Below, piece by piece: positions 1 to 8,715 of a stretch of DNA of 64,000 nucleotides (its first letter is position 1; each line of letters begins with the position of its first letter). Position numbers and translations under genes: made by a program. The DNA lies in the NCBI RefSeq assembly GCF_004365175.1, contig NZ_SOCE01000001.1:2591154-2655153 (forward strand). The letters run 5' to 3'. Under the pieces are notes generated by a model. The model searched no databases, was not told the origin of the DNA, and saw only the letters and a list, made by a program, of their open reading frames with translations. The stretch is from Kribbella voronezhensis (lineage in GTDB: Bacteria; Actinomycetota; Actinomycetes; Propionibacteriales; Kribbellaceae).

Positions 1-2
1 TG

Positions 3-548
3 CTCAGGTACCTCGACCGCGCCTATTTGATCGCGGTCACTACGTCGGGAGGTGCGGCGGGGGCGACTGCCTTGGTTCCGGGTGCGGGTATGCCCGGAGC
101 ATTGGTCGACATGGCGGCGTTTACGGAGGTTTCCGTTCTCTACGTACTCTCGTGTGCTGAGGTGCATGGGCTCCACTCGGAAGACCTGGAGCGCCGACGG
201 TTGTTGGTACTGACCGTCCTTATGGGCGACAGCGCTACCGGAGCCCTCAGGAAGGCGGTCGGTCGAACCGGACCCCACTGGGCGAGGCGCATCGTGACCG
301 CGATTCCGATGACGACAACTAATCGTCTCAACACGCTGCTCGGACCTCGGTTCATCACGAAGTACGGGACGAAACAAGGGCTGCTGGTGTTGAGCAAACA
401 GGTGCCGCTAGGAATTGGTGTATTACTAGGAGGCGCCGGCAACCATATGATCGGTCGCGGCGTCCTTGCCTCTGCACGCAAAGTCTTCGATGAGCCCCCG
501 GACAGTTGGGATCCAGCGCCACCAGCTTCTGGAAGGACGACACGATGA
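3..548 (+). CDS. EcsC-like protein, C-terminal part (5' end outside window)
   Basis: The frame is open to the left window edge, so this is probably the end of a longer gene; a TTG at 27 is the first possible internal start. The visible 180 or so residues begin with a Gly/Ala-rich stretch followed by a hydrophobic helix and a Tyr-Val-Leu-Ser-Cys-Ala-Glu-Val-His-Gly segment. They end with a Pro-Leu-Gly-Ile-Gly-Val-Leu-Leu-Gly-Gly-Ala-Gly-Asn loop and a terminal basic helix, a layout that recalls EcsC-family membrane-associated proteins. Function in that family is poorly defined. Its stop overlaps the next start (ATGA), so the two genes are translationally coupled. Base composition is lower in GC than most of the window. 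Assignment is by pattern only. Confidence 0.55.
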   Translation, partial: LRYLDRAYLIAVTTSGGAAGATALVPGAGMPGALVDMAAFTEVSVLYVLSCAEVHGLHSEDLERRRLLVLTVLMGDSATGALRKAVGRTGPHWARRIVTAIPMTTTNRLNTLLGPRFITKYGTKQGLLVLSKQVPLGIGVLLGGAGNHMIGRGVLASARKVFDEPPDSWDPAPPASGRTTR

Positions 549-1525
549 GCCATCCTGCCCTAGGCGCGCCAATCTGGCGGAGTACTTTCGAGGGAGTTGG
601 GTTCAGGTCGAGCGGCCAGTTAGGAGCGATGCGGGCTCGTGTTGAGGATGTCGACGCCACGGTGTTGGAGGACGGGCTCGGCCGCCTCAGCATGATGTTC
701 ACTCAGGTCGGGCGGCGCTCGGCGATGCAGTACGAGGTCGCCGTGCCGCTCGACGTAACCGCGCAACAGGTGGCTCAACTGCTGGCCAGCGCCTTCGAGC
801 GAGCACACCCTGAAACCCGCGAGAAGTCCACGGCCCCAGACTCTCCCGCCGAACAGGGGCGTGTCCGGGTGGGCGGTGCACTCGTTGAGCGTGAGCAGGC
901 GTTCGAATGGGCGCGTGAATACCTGACCGGATCATCGGCTTGGGCATATCCCGCGTATGACGCGTACGACGCCCGGTCCGCCCCGGACAGTATCGAGGAC
1001 GCTGATCTGCTGGCCCCTGTGCTGCTCAATGTCCACCGCTTGACCCTGAAGGCCTACTACGGTTTGCAGCAGCAGCGCAACCGATTGCAGGAGTGCCTCG
1101 CGGCGATCCCTGAGGACGCCGAGCTGGCCAGCGCTGGAGACGACGACCTGGAACCGATCCGCCTGCTGTTCGCTGTGCTCGATGCTCCCGGGATCCCGGA
1201 CGTGCAAGGAACGATCCTGGCCAAGATTCTGCACCGCAAGCGGCCAGGCTTCATCCCGCTCTACGACGAACGCGTCCGCCGCTGCTACCAAGTCGGTCCT
1301 CGAGCACCGCTGCCCGTCAGACGAGGTCGGCCATGGGGTGAGTTCTTCGTCGCCCTCGCGATGGCCATGCGCAAAGATCTGGTCGATCAGTACGACACCT
1401 GGGCCGAAATCGCCGACCTCGCTTCGGATCCGCCGATCAGCCTGCTGCGCGCGCTCGACATCGTCGCCTGGCGTGCCGGCGGCGATCGGTCGCCCACAGA
1501 GTTGCCGGATTTGCCGGGAACATGA
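545..1525 (+). CDS. DUF6308-like protein
   Basis: A 326-residue soluble protein. I choose ATG 545 because it overlaps the upstream stop as ATGA; an upstream in-frame ATG at 506 would lie deep inside the previous gene. The N-terminal third is variable. The C-terminal half contains a Leu-Ala-Lys-Ile-Leu-His-Arg-Lys-Arg-Pro segment followed by Ile-Pro-Leu-Tyr-Asp-Glu and a helix with Trp and Tyr residues. This resembles the core of the DUF6308 family, in which a conserved Lys/Arg-rich strand precedes a Pro-Leu-Tyr/Leu-Asp motif. No catalytic residues are known to me. It is coupled to the EcsC-like gene, so the two may act together. The family call is from memory, not a search. Confidence 0.55.
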   Translation: MSHPALGAPIWRSTFEGVGFRSSGQLGAMRARVEDVDATVLEDGLGRLSMMFTQVGRRSAMQYEVAVPLDVTAQQVAQLLASAFERAHPETREKSTAPDSPAEQGRVRVGGALVEREQAFEWAREYLTGSSAWAYPAYDAYDARSAPDSIEDADLLAPVLLNVHRLTLKAYYGLQQQRNRLQECLAAIPEDAELASAGDDDLEPIRLLFAVLDAPGIPDVQGTILAKILHRKRPGFIPLYDERVRRCYQVGPRAPLPVRRGRPWGEFFVALAMAMRKDLVDQYDTWAEIADLASDPPISLLRALDIVAWRAGGDRSPTELPDLPGT

Positions 1526-1755
1526 ATCAACAAAGGCAGCTCTGACCCCCACGTTCTGGGTTAGCCGGCCTCGACGCTCGGGACAGAGCCATGAGACGTG
1601 ACTGGCCGATTTGCCTAGCGATCACAAAGCGTCCTGGGACTCCCCCGCCAGTCGCCGACTCAAACTTTGACAGCGCCGCGCTGTTATAACCGCTCATTAC
1701 TACCTGGCCAGGTCCGTGTGGGTATGTCATATATCCCACGGCGACTGCAGACTGC

Positions 1756-4485
1756 TCAGGCGGTGTGGGCGACCTTTGAACGCGCCATGAGAGTCGACTC
1801 CAACTCGTCGAGCCTCATCGCCCAAGCCGGCCAGGGCGGATCGATCCATTCGAGTTCCTGCTCCTCGTCGCCGACCATGACGACCCCGACGCGCTCACCC
1901 TCGTCCCAGAACGCGACTGCTTTTCCGTTGCCGGCAAACCTGATTCGGAAGTAGGCACCCTCATGTCCTGCGTAATAGGCGGCCACCGCGACGCGGCCTA
2001 GCATCTCCCGCGCCCGACCGGCCGTCAGGTCGCTCACCGGCGCAGTGATGACGAAGGTGGTCGACGGATACGCGCCGTGCCCAACCCGTCGAACCTGCTC
2101 CTGTCGCCACTCGACGGACGACCGCGTAATGCCGTAGGGAGCGATTACGAGCTCTAAGATCTCGACGTCTGTAGTCGGAGCAGCAGCCTGTTCCAGCGCT
2201 CCCAGCAGTCTCGGAGCCATCTGAAGATCGCCAGCTGCCTCGGCGAGACCATCAACGTTGACCCCGAACTCGTCATCGGTGAGCAGGTAGCGCACCATAT
2301 TCTGAAGCCCCGCAAATCCTTCTTGCTCAGTGATGTGGTCGGCGGACCCGGCCAGACCGCGCAAGGTAGTAGTCCGAGCGCCAGCATCAGCCAGTACGCT
2401 GCGCACCACCGAGGCCGTCTCGTCGTCGAACCTCGATGCAAGGCTCTGGCCTCCTGGTTTGCCCCAGAGGAACATCCAGGTTTTGGCCTGCGCGGGGATT
2501 GCCCAACGCGGCGATACCGCGTCTCGCTCCAAAAGTCGGACAAGTAGATGGTTGAACACAACCGCATTGATCGCGGCAGGGATCGGGCCTAGCTCATCGA
2601 TGAAGTCTGCGTCGTCCAATGCCGCGGCATACCGGCGTACGAATCGATCGAAGGCCATCCTGGTCCGCGTTGTTACGGGCATATGCTTGCGAACCAGCTC
2701 GTCTTCTAGCTCTTCGTCGGCCTCCTGGCCGTCCGACGAGAGTCCGACGTCGCCCTCCTTCGCGAGGTCCTCCTCACGCTCAACATCCAGCTGTCTAGTG
2801 TCCAAGCCCAGGTCTCCTAGACGGCCGCCGATCGCCGCCAGGACGATCTGGATATCCGTGGGAGGCAGACCTGCGGTGTGTCCGCGGCTTAAGTAGCCGC
2901 CATATCGCGGGTCGCGCCGCACGCGGTCCCAGTCGAGATCCCCTAAAGCAATCGGCTCATCGCTGCCGGCTGGTCTGCTTTCGCGCCCGATGTTCGGTTT
3001 GGCGATGCGCCACACTGCTTCACGGTCGATGATGAGTGTTTGGTCAAGCTCGCGCAGCAGCTCAAAGAGTTCGGCATCCTGCTCCGGAAGATCGGCTAGC
3101 CGCGGCAGATGCTCGCGCTGACTGGCCTTATCGAGTCGACCTTTCAGGTGAGCGACTTGGTACGGCCAGGTGGAGCTGCTGTAGTCGTCGACTCCGTCGA
3201 TACGAACAACCACTCGCCCTCCTTCGGAGATGAGAGCAGCCGCGTTGGCGGTTAGGGAGACTTGCACCGTCGGGCCAACTAACCGCTGGGACCCGATCTC
3301 CACAGTCCGCCCTGCGTGGTCGGTGATTTGGAGCGTTGCCCCCGCGGCCAGCGGCTCGCTGAAGATAATCGTCAAAGTGCGTCCGTCCAGCCTGCTCCAG
3401 AGGACTACTGGATTGCCCTGGTCATCTTCGTCGGCCTCTCCATCGGCGAAGGCCTGGTAGCTGATGGGAAGAGAGGCGATGTCTCTGACCGCGGTGCGGA
3501 CCAGGTGGGAGTAGATGGAGTCGAAGGATCCGCGTGGTCCGGTGGTTATGACGCCGATCTCGATGTTGCCGCTACTCGCAGATTGCAAGAGAGCGCTTCG
3601 GGAGAGGTTGGCCGATCCGCTGAGTAAGGTCTCCTCCCTCGACTGGATTAGATGCACCCACTTGGCGTGGATGTACGCCGCCGGCTCGCCTTTGACCTGA
3701 ACTCGTTCCACGATCGCACGCGTCGCGCCGTCCAGCGATCGCTCGATTGCGGCCGGATCTGCCGAGGTCGCGTCTGTCACCAGGAGCCGGACCTGCTTGG
3801 GGTTGAAGACCGCAACAAGTTCTTTCAAGGCAGCGCAGTCCGAATCATGGAAGGGAGCGTGGGCGATCAGCTCATTCACCGGCCCCTTGACCCTCGAGCG
3901 CAGCCGGTCGATCAGAGGGCCCGTGAAGTTCCCACCTATTGCCGTTGGCAGGCTCGGCGATTCGGGCAGCCAGTTCGACCCGCCCCACGCCATTTGCAGC
4001 AACTCCACCACTGGGGAGTCCACCAGCTGGCGCTCGGAGAGAGCGTCCACGAACATCCGGGCTGCGGCAAACTCGTCGAGGTGCTGTGGTTGCTCTTCGC
4101 TGTACGCGAAGACACGCCACAGCTCACCCGGCGACGCATAGCCGTCATAACTGAGGTTCCCGGAACCGACGACGAGCCGGCCGCTCGCAGGACCAAGCAA
4201 AAGTATCAACTTGCCGTGTGCGGCCCTCACATGACGGATTGGGGCAACAACATACGCCTTGTTGGCCGAACGGTGTCGCTGCCCCGTGCGAGCAGCCTCC
4301 CCGAGCCTGCTCGCCAGCTGTTGGCTGTCCGCGAGAATCATCCGGAGGGGGACTTGGGCCAGTTGGCTCATTAGCCGGGTCTCGAAGAACGTCAGGTTGG
4401 CGCCGTACGTACAGATCAGCGCTGTCGTCCACTGCCCTTGTAGGAGATCAGGGACAACGAAGCTCGGCTGGACCTCCGTGCTCAT
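1756..4485 (-). CDS. Phospholipase D-fold protein (possible nuclease), large
   Basis: A 909-residue protein with a duplicated PLD fold in its N-terminal third. The first half-site has His90-x-Lys92 followed by a Gly-Ser-Gly-Asn-Leu-Ser loop near 107-112. The second has His273-x-Lys275 followed by Gly-Ser-Ala-Asn-Leu-Ser near 290-295. The Asp of a canonical HxKx4D motif is absent in both halves, as in divergent PLD-like nucleases and helicase-associated PLD domains. Residues about 350-450 look like a beta-sandwich; the rest, with an acidic linker near 600, is of unknown family. ATG 4485 overlaps the stop of the 589-residue gene upstream by four bases, so the two are coupled. A DNA- or lipid-directed role in defence is possible but is inference. 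Confidence 0.7.
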   Translation of the reverse strand: MSTEVQPSFVVPDLLQGQWTTALICTYGANLTFFETRLMSQLAQVPLRMILADSQQLASRLGEAARTGQRHRSANKAYVVAPIRHVRAAHGKLILLLGPASGRLVVGSGNLSYDGYASPGELWRVFAYSEEQPQHLDEFAAARMFVDALSERQLVDSPVVELLQMAWGGSNWLPESPSLPTAIGGNFTGPLIDRLRSRVKGPVNELIAHAPFHDSDCAALKELVAVFNPKQVRLLVTDATSADPAAIERSLDGATRAIVERVQVKGEPAAYIHAKWVHLIQSREETLLSGSANLSRSALLQSASSGNIEIGVITTGPRGSFDSIYSHLVRTAVRDIASLPISYQAFADGEADEDDQGNPVVLWSRLDGRTLTIIFSEPLAAGATLQITDHAGRTVEIGSQRLVGPTVQVSLTANAAALISEGGRVVVRIDGVDDYSSSTWPYQVAHLKGRLDKASQREHLPRLADLPEQDAELFELLRELDQTLIIDREAVWRIAKPNIGRESRPAGSDEPIALGDLDWDRVRRDPRYGGYLSRGHTAGLPPTDIQIVLAAIGGRLGDLGLDTRQLDVEREEDLAKEGDVGLSSDGQEADEELEDELVRKHMPVTTRTRMAFDRFVRRYAAALDDADFIDELGPIPAAINAVVFNHLLVRLLERDAVSPRWAIPAQAKTWMFLWGKPGGQSLASRFDDETASVVRSVLADAGARTTTLRGLAGSADHITEQEGFAGLQNMVRYLLTDDEFGVNVDGLAEAAGDLQMAPRLLGALEQAAAPTTDVEILELVIAPYGITRSSVEWRQEQVRRVGHGAYPSTTFVITAPVSDLTAGRAREMLGRVAVAAYYAGHEGAYFRIRFAGNGKAVAFWDEGERVGVVMVGDEEQELEWIDPPWPAWAMRLDELESTLMARSKVAHTA

Positions 4486-6251
4486 ACAGGCTCGGATCCG
4501 GAGAACTCGTAAGCGGCGGCTGCCTCGTCCAATGCACCCGAGGGCAAGTCGCCGTTCGCCAGCAGCGCGCGACCTGTGGCGGTGAGTGAACGATCAGGTT
4601 CACGGAACGTGGAGACCCAGCCAAGCTCGTGAACAATGGTGCTGAGGGCAAGGAACCTGCTGTCATTGAAGACTGCCGGCACCTCCTGCGGAAAGAACCG
4701 GAGGTTGTCCCCGACCCTCCTGACCCTGTAGGTGTCGTCGGGAAGCTTGGCTGTCGCGACGCGCTCGTGTTGCACAATGACAAAATCCTGGATCAGCCAT
4801 TCGGCGAGTTCCGCGAGTGTCGGCTGCCGGAGCAATCGTTGGTTGAGAAGGTGCATGAAGCGGGTCATGCCGATACGCAGAGCACCACCTTCGGACAGCA
4901 GGCCGCGCTCCTGCGCATACTCCGCGACCCGTGATGGAAGCCCGAACCTCTCCCGCAGCAGTAGGACCAGAGCGATGAGTGCCAGTAATGTCTTCCCGTC
5001 ATCGAGGTCGTAGTCACGGCACGCGACGTACAGGGCGTGCTCGTCAAGAGCTTCGTTCCGCGGCCAGATCTCATCGGCTGACGCGTCGAGATTTACTTCG
5101 CCCTTGAGGTAGTCCAGGAAGTCCGACACGGCGGTCTCCGCCTCGACTTCGGGAAGGTCCAGTCCCAGGTCTTCATCGTTCACACTTTGGTCCAGAGACT
5201 CAGCCACAAGTTCTCGGAGCCTGATCCGCGACTGTAGGGTCAGGCCCGCATCGGTTTCGAGTAGCCCGCGTCGCGTGAGCCAGCGAAGTAGCCGGTTGAA
5301 CGCGTATCCGAAGTACTCACGTCCCTGATAGACGCGCCAGCGCCGAGCCACGTCGACCAGTTCAGTACGCGAAGTGTAGACGTCGCCTTCTAGAGCGCGG
5401 AAGTAGACGAGCTGGCGGAAGTCCTGCTCCTTGATCGCCTCGGCTGGCGTGCACTGACTGAGGTCGAGCAGTAGGCGCAACGTCTCGCCGCGAGAAGCGA
5501 TCTCAGCCGGAGCGCCCGAGTGCAGGAAGAGGTCCTGCAGGAGGGGTAAGTCGTAGTTGTTAGCAATACCGAGTTGGCACAGGCACCCCTTGCGAGCGAA
5601 CTCGACAAGGACGTCTCGTGCGACCGGGGCAACGAGATCGCCATTTTCGAGTCTGGCAGCGAGTCGCGAGTCGCTCACCGCGGCGCGATATGCCGCTGCC
5701 AACCCTCGCCCATACGGAGTGGGTGCGTCGAAGGGGAACCCGTTAGTCGGCCTCGCAACTACAAGTACGCCGGTGAGTTCCATGGCCGATCGGTAGTAGA
5801 GAGAGTATCCACCGAGGGCTTCCTTGATGTAGTCGAACTGCGGATCGAACGCGGTGTCGTTTGCTCTTGAACCAACCCTTCTGCTGCCGACGACGTTGGC
5901 CACCATCGATTGATGCTCTGGCGCATCGCAGACGTGGCAGGCCATGGCGAAGAGCGCTTCTCGCGGTCGGTAGAAGTTCTGAAAGGCAGAACGCGTACGT
6001 AGCAGATCCGTTGCCCAGAAGTCGTCAAGAATCCATGAATAGAACGACCAATAGCGCGGGTGAATCGTCAGCACGTTGATGCCGGGTGACAAGGTCGGCA
6101 GGATGCGATCCGAGCTGACCGACCCAAGACCGAGGTGATCTTGACCTGACTTCGGAGTGAACGCGCGGGCTCCCCAGACTGGACCAGTGTCGGCCCAGCC
6201 CCAGGTAGTGCTCTGAGGCTTACGAGTCATCGCCCTCCTCCGACTGATCAT
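4482..6251 (-). CDS. Uncharacterised protein coupled to PLD-fold gene
   Basis: A 589-residue soluble protein that I do not recognise. The N-terminal 100 residues are aromatic-rich (Trp-Gly-Trp, then a His-Pro-Arg-Tyr-Trp-Ser-Phe-Tyr-Ser-Trp segment). This is followed by a Cys-His-Val-Cys motif, a helical middle with a winged-helix-like basic stretch (Arg-Trp-Leu-Thr-Arg-Arg-Gly-Leu-Leu), and a predicted helical C-terminus. No signal peptide or membrane helix is evident. A second in-frame ATG seven codons in is an alternative start. Its stop overlaps the PLD gene start by four bases. The pair sits in a low-GC accessory region, which fits, without proving, a mobile defence or toxin role. Confidence 0.75.
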   Translation of the reverse strand: MISRRRAMTRKPQSTTWGWADTGPVWGARAFTPKSGQDHLGLGSVSSDRILPTLSPGINVLTIHPRYWSFYSWILDDFWATDLLRTRSAFQNFYRPREALFAMACHVCDAPEHQSMVANVVGSRRVGSRANDTAFDPQFDYIKEALGGYSLYYRSAMELTGVLVVARPTNGFPFDAPTPYGRGLAAAYRAAVSDSRLAARLENGDLVAPVARDVLVEFARKGCLCQLGIANNYDLPLLQDLFLHSGAPAEIASRGETLRLLLDLSQCTPAEAIKEQDFRQLVYFRALEGDVYTSRTELVDVARRWRVYQGREYFGYAFNRLLRWLTRRGLLETDAGLTLQSRIRLRELVAESLDQSVNDEDLGLDLPEVEAETAVSDFLDYLKGEVNLDASADEIWPRNEALDEHALYVACRDYDLDDGKTLLALIALVLLLRERFGLPSRVAEYAQERGLLSEGGALRIGMTRFMHLLNQRLLRQPTLAELAEWLIQDFVIVQHERVATAKLPDDTYRVRRVGDNLRFFPQEVPAVFNDSRFLALSTIVHELGWVSTFREPDRSLTATGRALLANGDLPSGALDEAAAAYEFSGSEPV

Positions 6252-6257
6252 CGACCA

Positions 6258-6363
6258 TTACTTGTAGACCCCGTAGACCTCGTCGTCCTCGAGGTGGATC
6301 CTCAGCTTAATTTGACGCCTGCCGACAGGCTCGGCAGAACTCGGTCTGAGTTCTCCGCGTCAA
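6258..6363 (-). pseudogene. Possible frame-split zinc-ribbon miniprotein
   Basis: Two short overlapping frames lie just upstream of the 589-residue gene. From a TTG at 6363 one frame encodes 18 residues with a Phe-Cys-Arg-Ala-Cys-Arg motif and stops at 6307. The next frame, closed at 6258, encodes a well-formed acidic tail ending Leu-Glu-Asp-Asp-Glu-Val-Tyr-Gly-Val-Tyr-Lys. A single frameshift near 6310-6320 would join them into a peptide of about 35 residues. It could be a decayed third member of the PLD operon, a sequencing error, or chance. No clear ribosome binding site was seen. Confidence 0.25.
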
Positions 6364-6647
6364 AGCCTGCGTGACCCCGGCCAGAAAATCTCAAACAAGG
6401 GCAGATCAGCGGTTCGTGGTGAGGTGGGCCCGGCGAAGACGTTGACTCGGCTCGCTGGACGGTCCAGTGCCACCGTCAGGGATACTCCCTCGATTCGCGC
6501 TGTGTCTTCTACAGGAACAGGTGTGATGGTTGCGAGTATCGCAGCTGATTCCGCCGTGCGCTGTGCCGACGGCGAGCCGATCTGATGGAGGCCACTGGCC
6601 GTTTTACTGACCGGAATGGATGGCAAATGGTGCGTAACGACGCGCAT
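6360..6647 (-). CDS. Hypothetical small protein
   Basis: A 95-residue reading frame from ATG 6647, or 109 residues from an in-frame ATG at 6689. It has a beta-strand-like C-terminal half (Arg-Ile-Glu-Gly-Val-Ser-Leu-Thr-Val-Ala-Leu) and ends Phe-Glu-Ile-Phe-Trp-Pro-Gly. Its codons resemble those of the low-GC genes beside it more than those of the high-GC genes to the right. It lies on the same strand as the PLD pair, about 110 bases upstream. I recognise no family. Coding potential is uncertain. Confidence 0.3.
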   Translation of the reverse strand: MRVVTHHLPSIPVSKTASGLHQIGSPSAQRTAESAAILATITPVPVEDTARIEGVSLTVALDRPASRVNVFAGPTSPRTADLPLFEIFWPGSRRL

Positions 6648-6742
6648 TGACGACCACCTTAGCGGGAAGTCTTTGCAGGTCACGGGCATGTTCGGACAAC
6701 CTTGGCAAACGTCGAGATGCCTGGGAGGACAAAGCGGTGGTT

Positions 6743-6768
6743 AGGGGTTGGAGTCCCCTCGTCGGCTC
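6743..6768 (+). other. tRNA T-arm-like remnant, possible attachment-site scar
   Basis: AGGGG at 6743-6747 pairs with CCCCT at 6755-6759 around a seven-base loop TTGGAGT, which differs from a normal T-loop TTCGAGT at one base. It is followed by CGTCGGCTC, which looks like the 3' side of an acceptor stem. No matching D-arm, anticodon arm or 5' acceptor strand lies at the right distance upstream, so it is not a tRNA gene. Its position at the edge of the low-GC accessory region would fit a scar left by an element integrated at a tRNA 3' end. Confidence 0.25.
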
Positions 6769-6879
6769 TCTGACCAGGGCATATGCTCCGGAGGCAATGA
6801 ACTTCGAGGCATAACTCATCACTTACTCGTCGCTATCGAGCCGATGCCCAGACCGGTGCACATTCGCTATCTGGCGGCA

Positions 6880-7199
6880 TTGCGAACAGCGCGGTACGCG
6901 AGGCTGTCGGCAGCCTTGATGAGTGGCTGGTAGTCGTCCACGAGACTGCGTGGTTCGGTGTCGAGGTCGGAGATGTGTGCCAGGTGCGCAGCTCGATCCG
7001 TACGTCCTCAGCTTCGGGCTGTTATCTAGCTGGCTGCTGATCTCCTCGATCAAGCCGACGACATCCTCCCGGCGCGCTTGCTGCTGATGCGTGCGAACGA
7101 AGTCACGCTTGGCTCGGTTGAGCACGTGCGCCGTGCCGCGGTCGACGTCGTACCGGCGGCATTGTCACCGCCGTTGACAGCATTTACGTAGTAGGTCGT
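6880..7199 (-). pseudogene. Gene debris: beta-helix-like fragment and broken frame
   Basis: Minus-strand residues at 7143-7199 read Tyr-Tyr-Val-Asn-Ala-Val-Asn-Gly-Gly-Asp-Asn-Ala-Ala-Gly. This is much like the mature N-terminus of the beta-helix protein encoded at 17134. The frame then loses the match. A different frame at about 7000-7125 encodes a charged helical segment (Lys-Arg-Asp-Phe-Val-Arg-Thr-His-Gln-Gln-Gln). It continues after another shift into a sensible tail at about 6885-6995 (Ser-Asp-Leu-Asp-Thr-Glu-Pro-Arg-Ser-Leu-Val). I read this as decayed pieces of one or two genes. Confidence 0.3.
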
Positions 7200-7496
7200 A
7201 GCGTCATCGGTGCTGCTAGCAATGGCCAGGATCAGCAGAATACGGCGGACTGCCAAGGCCTGGGGATTGTACTGGACGACCGTCTGGCAACCATCGCGAT
7301 CCGACCGCCCCGGTCCTCGATTGGTAGGCCTCGGCAGCAGTTTCATCAAGGAGAAGTGAGCGACGGGCGTCGCCGCTCCTTGCCGGACCGCCGGTGGGCG
7401 GACGGACGAGAGACTCGCCGGCGGTGACCTTCCGTGGCGCTTATCGTGCGGTCAGGTGTGGCTTCGCAGGGAAGCACGCGCAGCGAAGGGGGCTTC

Positions 7497-8666
7497 ATGC
7501 TTACTCGGTACGGAATCGGCCGGCTGGCGCGTTCGGTGGTCGCGCTCGGCGCCGCCACCACGCTCACGATCGGCGGCACAGTGACCGCGAGTGCTGCCTT
7601 GCCGAGGGTCACCGGCCCGACCGTGGCAGGGACCGCCAAACCGACCTCCGCCAAGTACACGGCGCTCAACGGCGGCGTCACCGACGGCACTTACTGGTAC
7701 GCCGTCGTGTCGGAGCACGCCAAGTCCGGCACGAAGCTCTACGACTCCACCCAGCTGATCAAGACAAAGCTGTACGCGACCAGCCCGACCAAGGTCGCGG
7801 CGTTCCGGATCCGCTCCGGTCACCACACGAACCTGCTCGGGCACGGCAACGACATGGCCTACAACGCTGACACCAAGCGGTTGCTGATCCCCGCCTGGAC
7901 CAACGACGACTCGGTCCAGGGGGCCACCCAGGGGCGGGCGATCCGGATCATCAACCCCGGCACGCTCGCGATCGAGAAGACCGTGCTGTTGCCGCATACA
8001 ACGACCGCGCTGTGCTACGACGCGGTCAACAACCGGTACGTCGGCGGCACGCTGAATCAGTACTACGCCTACAACAGCGCGTTCAAGCAGACTGGGAAGT
8101 CGGCGAAGCTGACGATGACCGGCACCGGGCAGGGCATCGATTGCGACCAGAGCTACGTCTACGTGATCACCAGCCCCAAGGGCACGCAGAAGACCAACCG
8201 CATCTTTGTCTACAACTGGTCCTTCAAGCTGGTGCGCACCTACGAGTACGCCTCTGGGTCCGAGAGCGAACACCTCACCCACCAGCACGGCACCTACTAC
8301 CTGGGCTTCAACATCGGCGCCGGCCGGCTCTACCGCCTGGACGGCTTTCAGTTCACGGTGACGTACGCCGCCGCGGGTGGCAAGGGCTCAATGTCGCCCA
8401 CCGTGGTCCTCTACGACCGCTCGACGGCCCTGCGGAAGAACACCTTCACCCGCTCCGGCTACACCTTCGCAGGCTGGACCGCGAAGCGGTCCTATGACAA
8501 CAAGACCCGCTACCAGAACCCGAAGGACACCAGCAAGACCGGCTGGTACGCCGCCGGCCACCAGCCGAGTGGCTGGAAGCCATACCTCTACAAGAACGGC
8601 ACGGCCGTGCTGCACACCACCCTGCGCGGAGCCGTCGCGCTCACCGCGGTCTGGCGCACGGCGTAA
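7497..8666 (+). CDS. Secreted protein with C-terminal InlB B-type repeat
   Basis: A 389-residue exported protein. ATG 7497 is preceded by an AAGGGGG ribosome binding site and starts a signal peptide (basic N-terminus, Ala/Val/Leu core, probable cut after Thr-Ala-Ser-Ala). The middle of the protein has repeated beta-strand segments with Asn-Asp-Met-Ala-Tyr and Tyr-Val-Gly-Gly patterns, like a beta-propeller or SMP-30-like fold. Near residues 280-325 is a Listeria-Bacteroides/InlB B-repeat signature, Phe-Thr-Val-Thr-Tyr ending in Gly-Tyr-Thr-Phe-Ala-Gly-Trp. Such repeats mediate cell-surface or extracellular binding in other bacteria. It stands alone and its role is unknown. GC content returns to the genome norm here. 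Confidence 0.7.
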   Translation: MLTRYGIGRLARSVVALGAATTLTIGGTVTASAALPRVTGPTVAGTAKPTSAKYTALNGGVTDGTYWYAVVSEHAKSGTKLYDSTQLIKTKLYATSPTKVAAFRIRSGHHTNLLGHGNDMAYNADTKRLLIPAWTNDDSVQGATQGRAIRIINPGTLAIEKTVLLPHTTTALCYDAVNNRYVGGTLNQYYAYNSAFKQTGKSAKLTMTGTGQGIDCDQSYVYVITSPKGTQKTNRIFVYNWSFKLVRTYEYASGSESEHLTHQHGTYYLGFNIGAGRLYRLDGFQFTVTYAAAGGKGSMSPTVVLYDRSTALRKNTFTRSGYTFAGWTAKRSYDNKTRYQNPKDTSKTGWYAAGHQPSGWKPYLYKNGTAVLHTTLRGAVALTAVWRTA

Positions 8667-8686
8667 CACCAGCTTGCCTTCCCCGG

Positions 8687-8715
8687 TCCGTCGGTTCCTG
8701 GTCAGAGCCGACGGA
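8687..8715 (+). terminator. Hairpin after InlB-repeat gene
   Basis: TCCGTCGG at 8687-8694 pairs with CCGACGGA at 8708-8715 around a 13-base loop, 21 bases after the stop. No U-tract follows, as is usual for actinomycete terminators. Confidence 0.45.

Noticed and set aside
1660..1690. Promoter TTGACA...TATAAC before the PLD locus
   Set aside because: The spacer is only 12 bases and the site points away from any plus-strand gene.
6743..6768. Intact tRNA gene
   Set aside because: Only a T-arm-like hairpin is present; the other arms and the 5' acceptor strand are missing.
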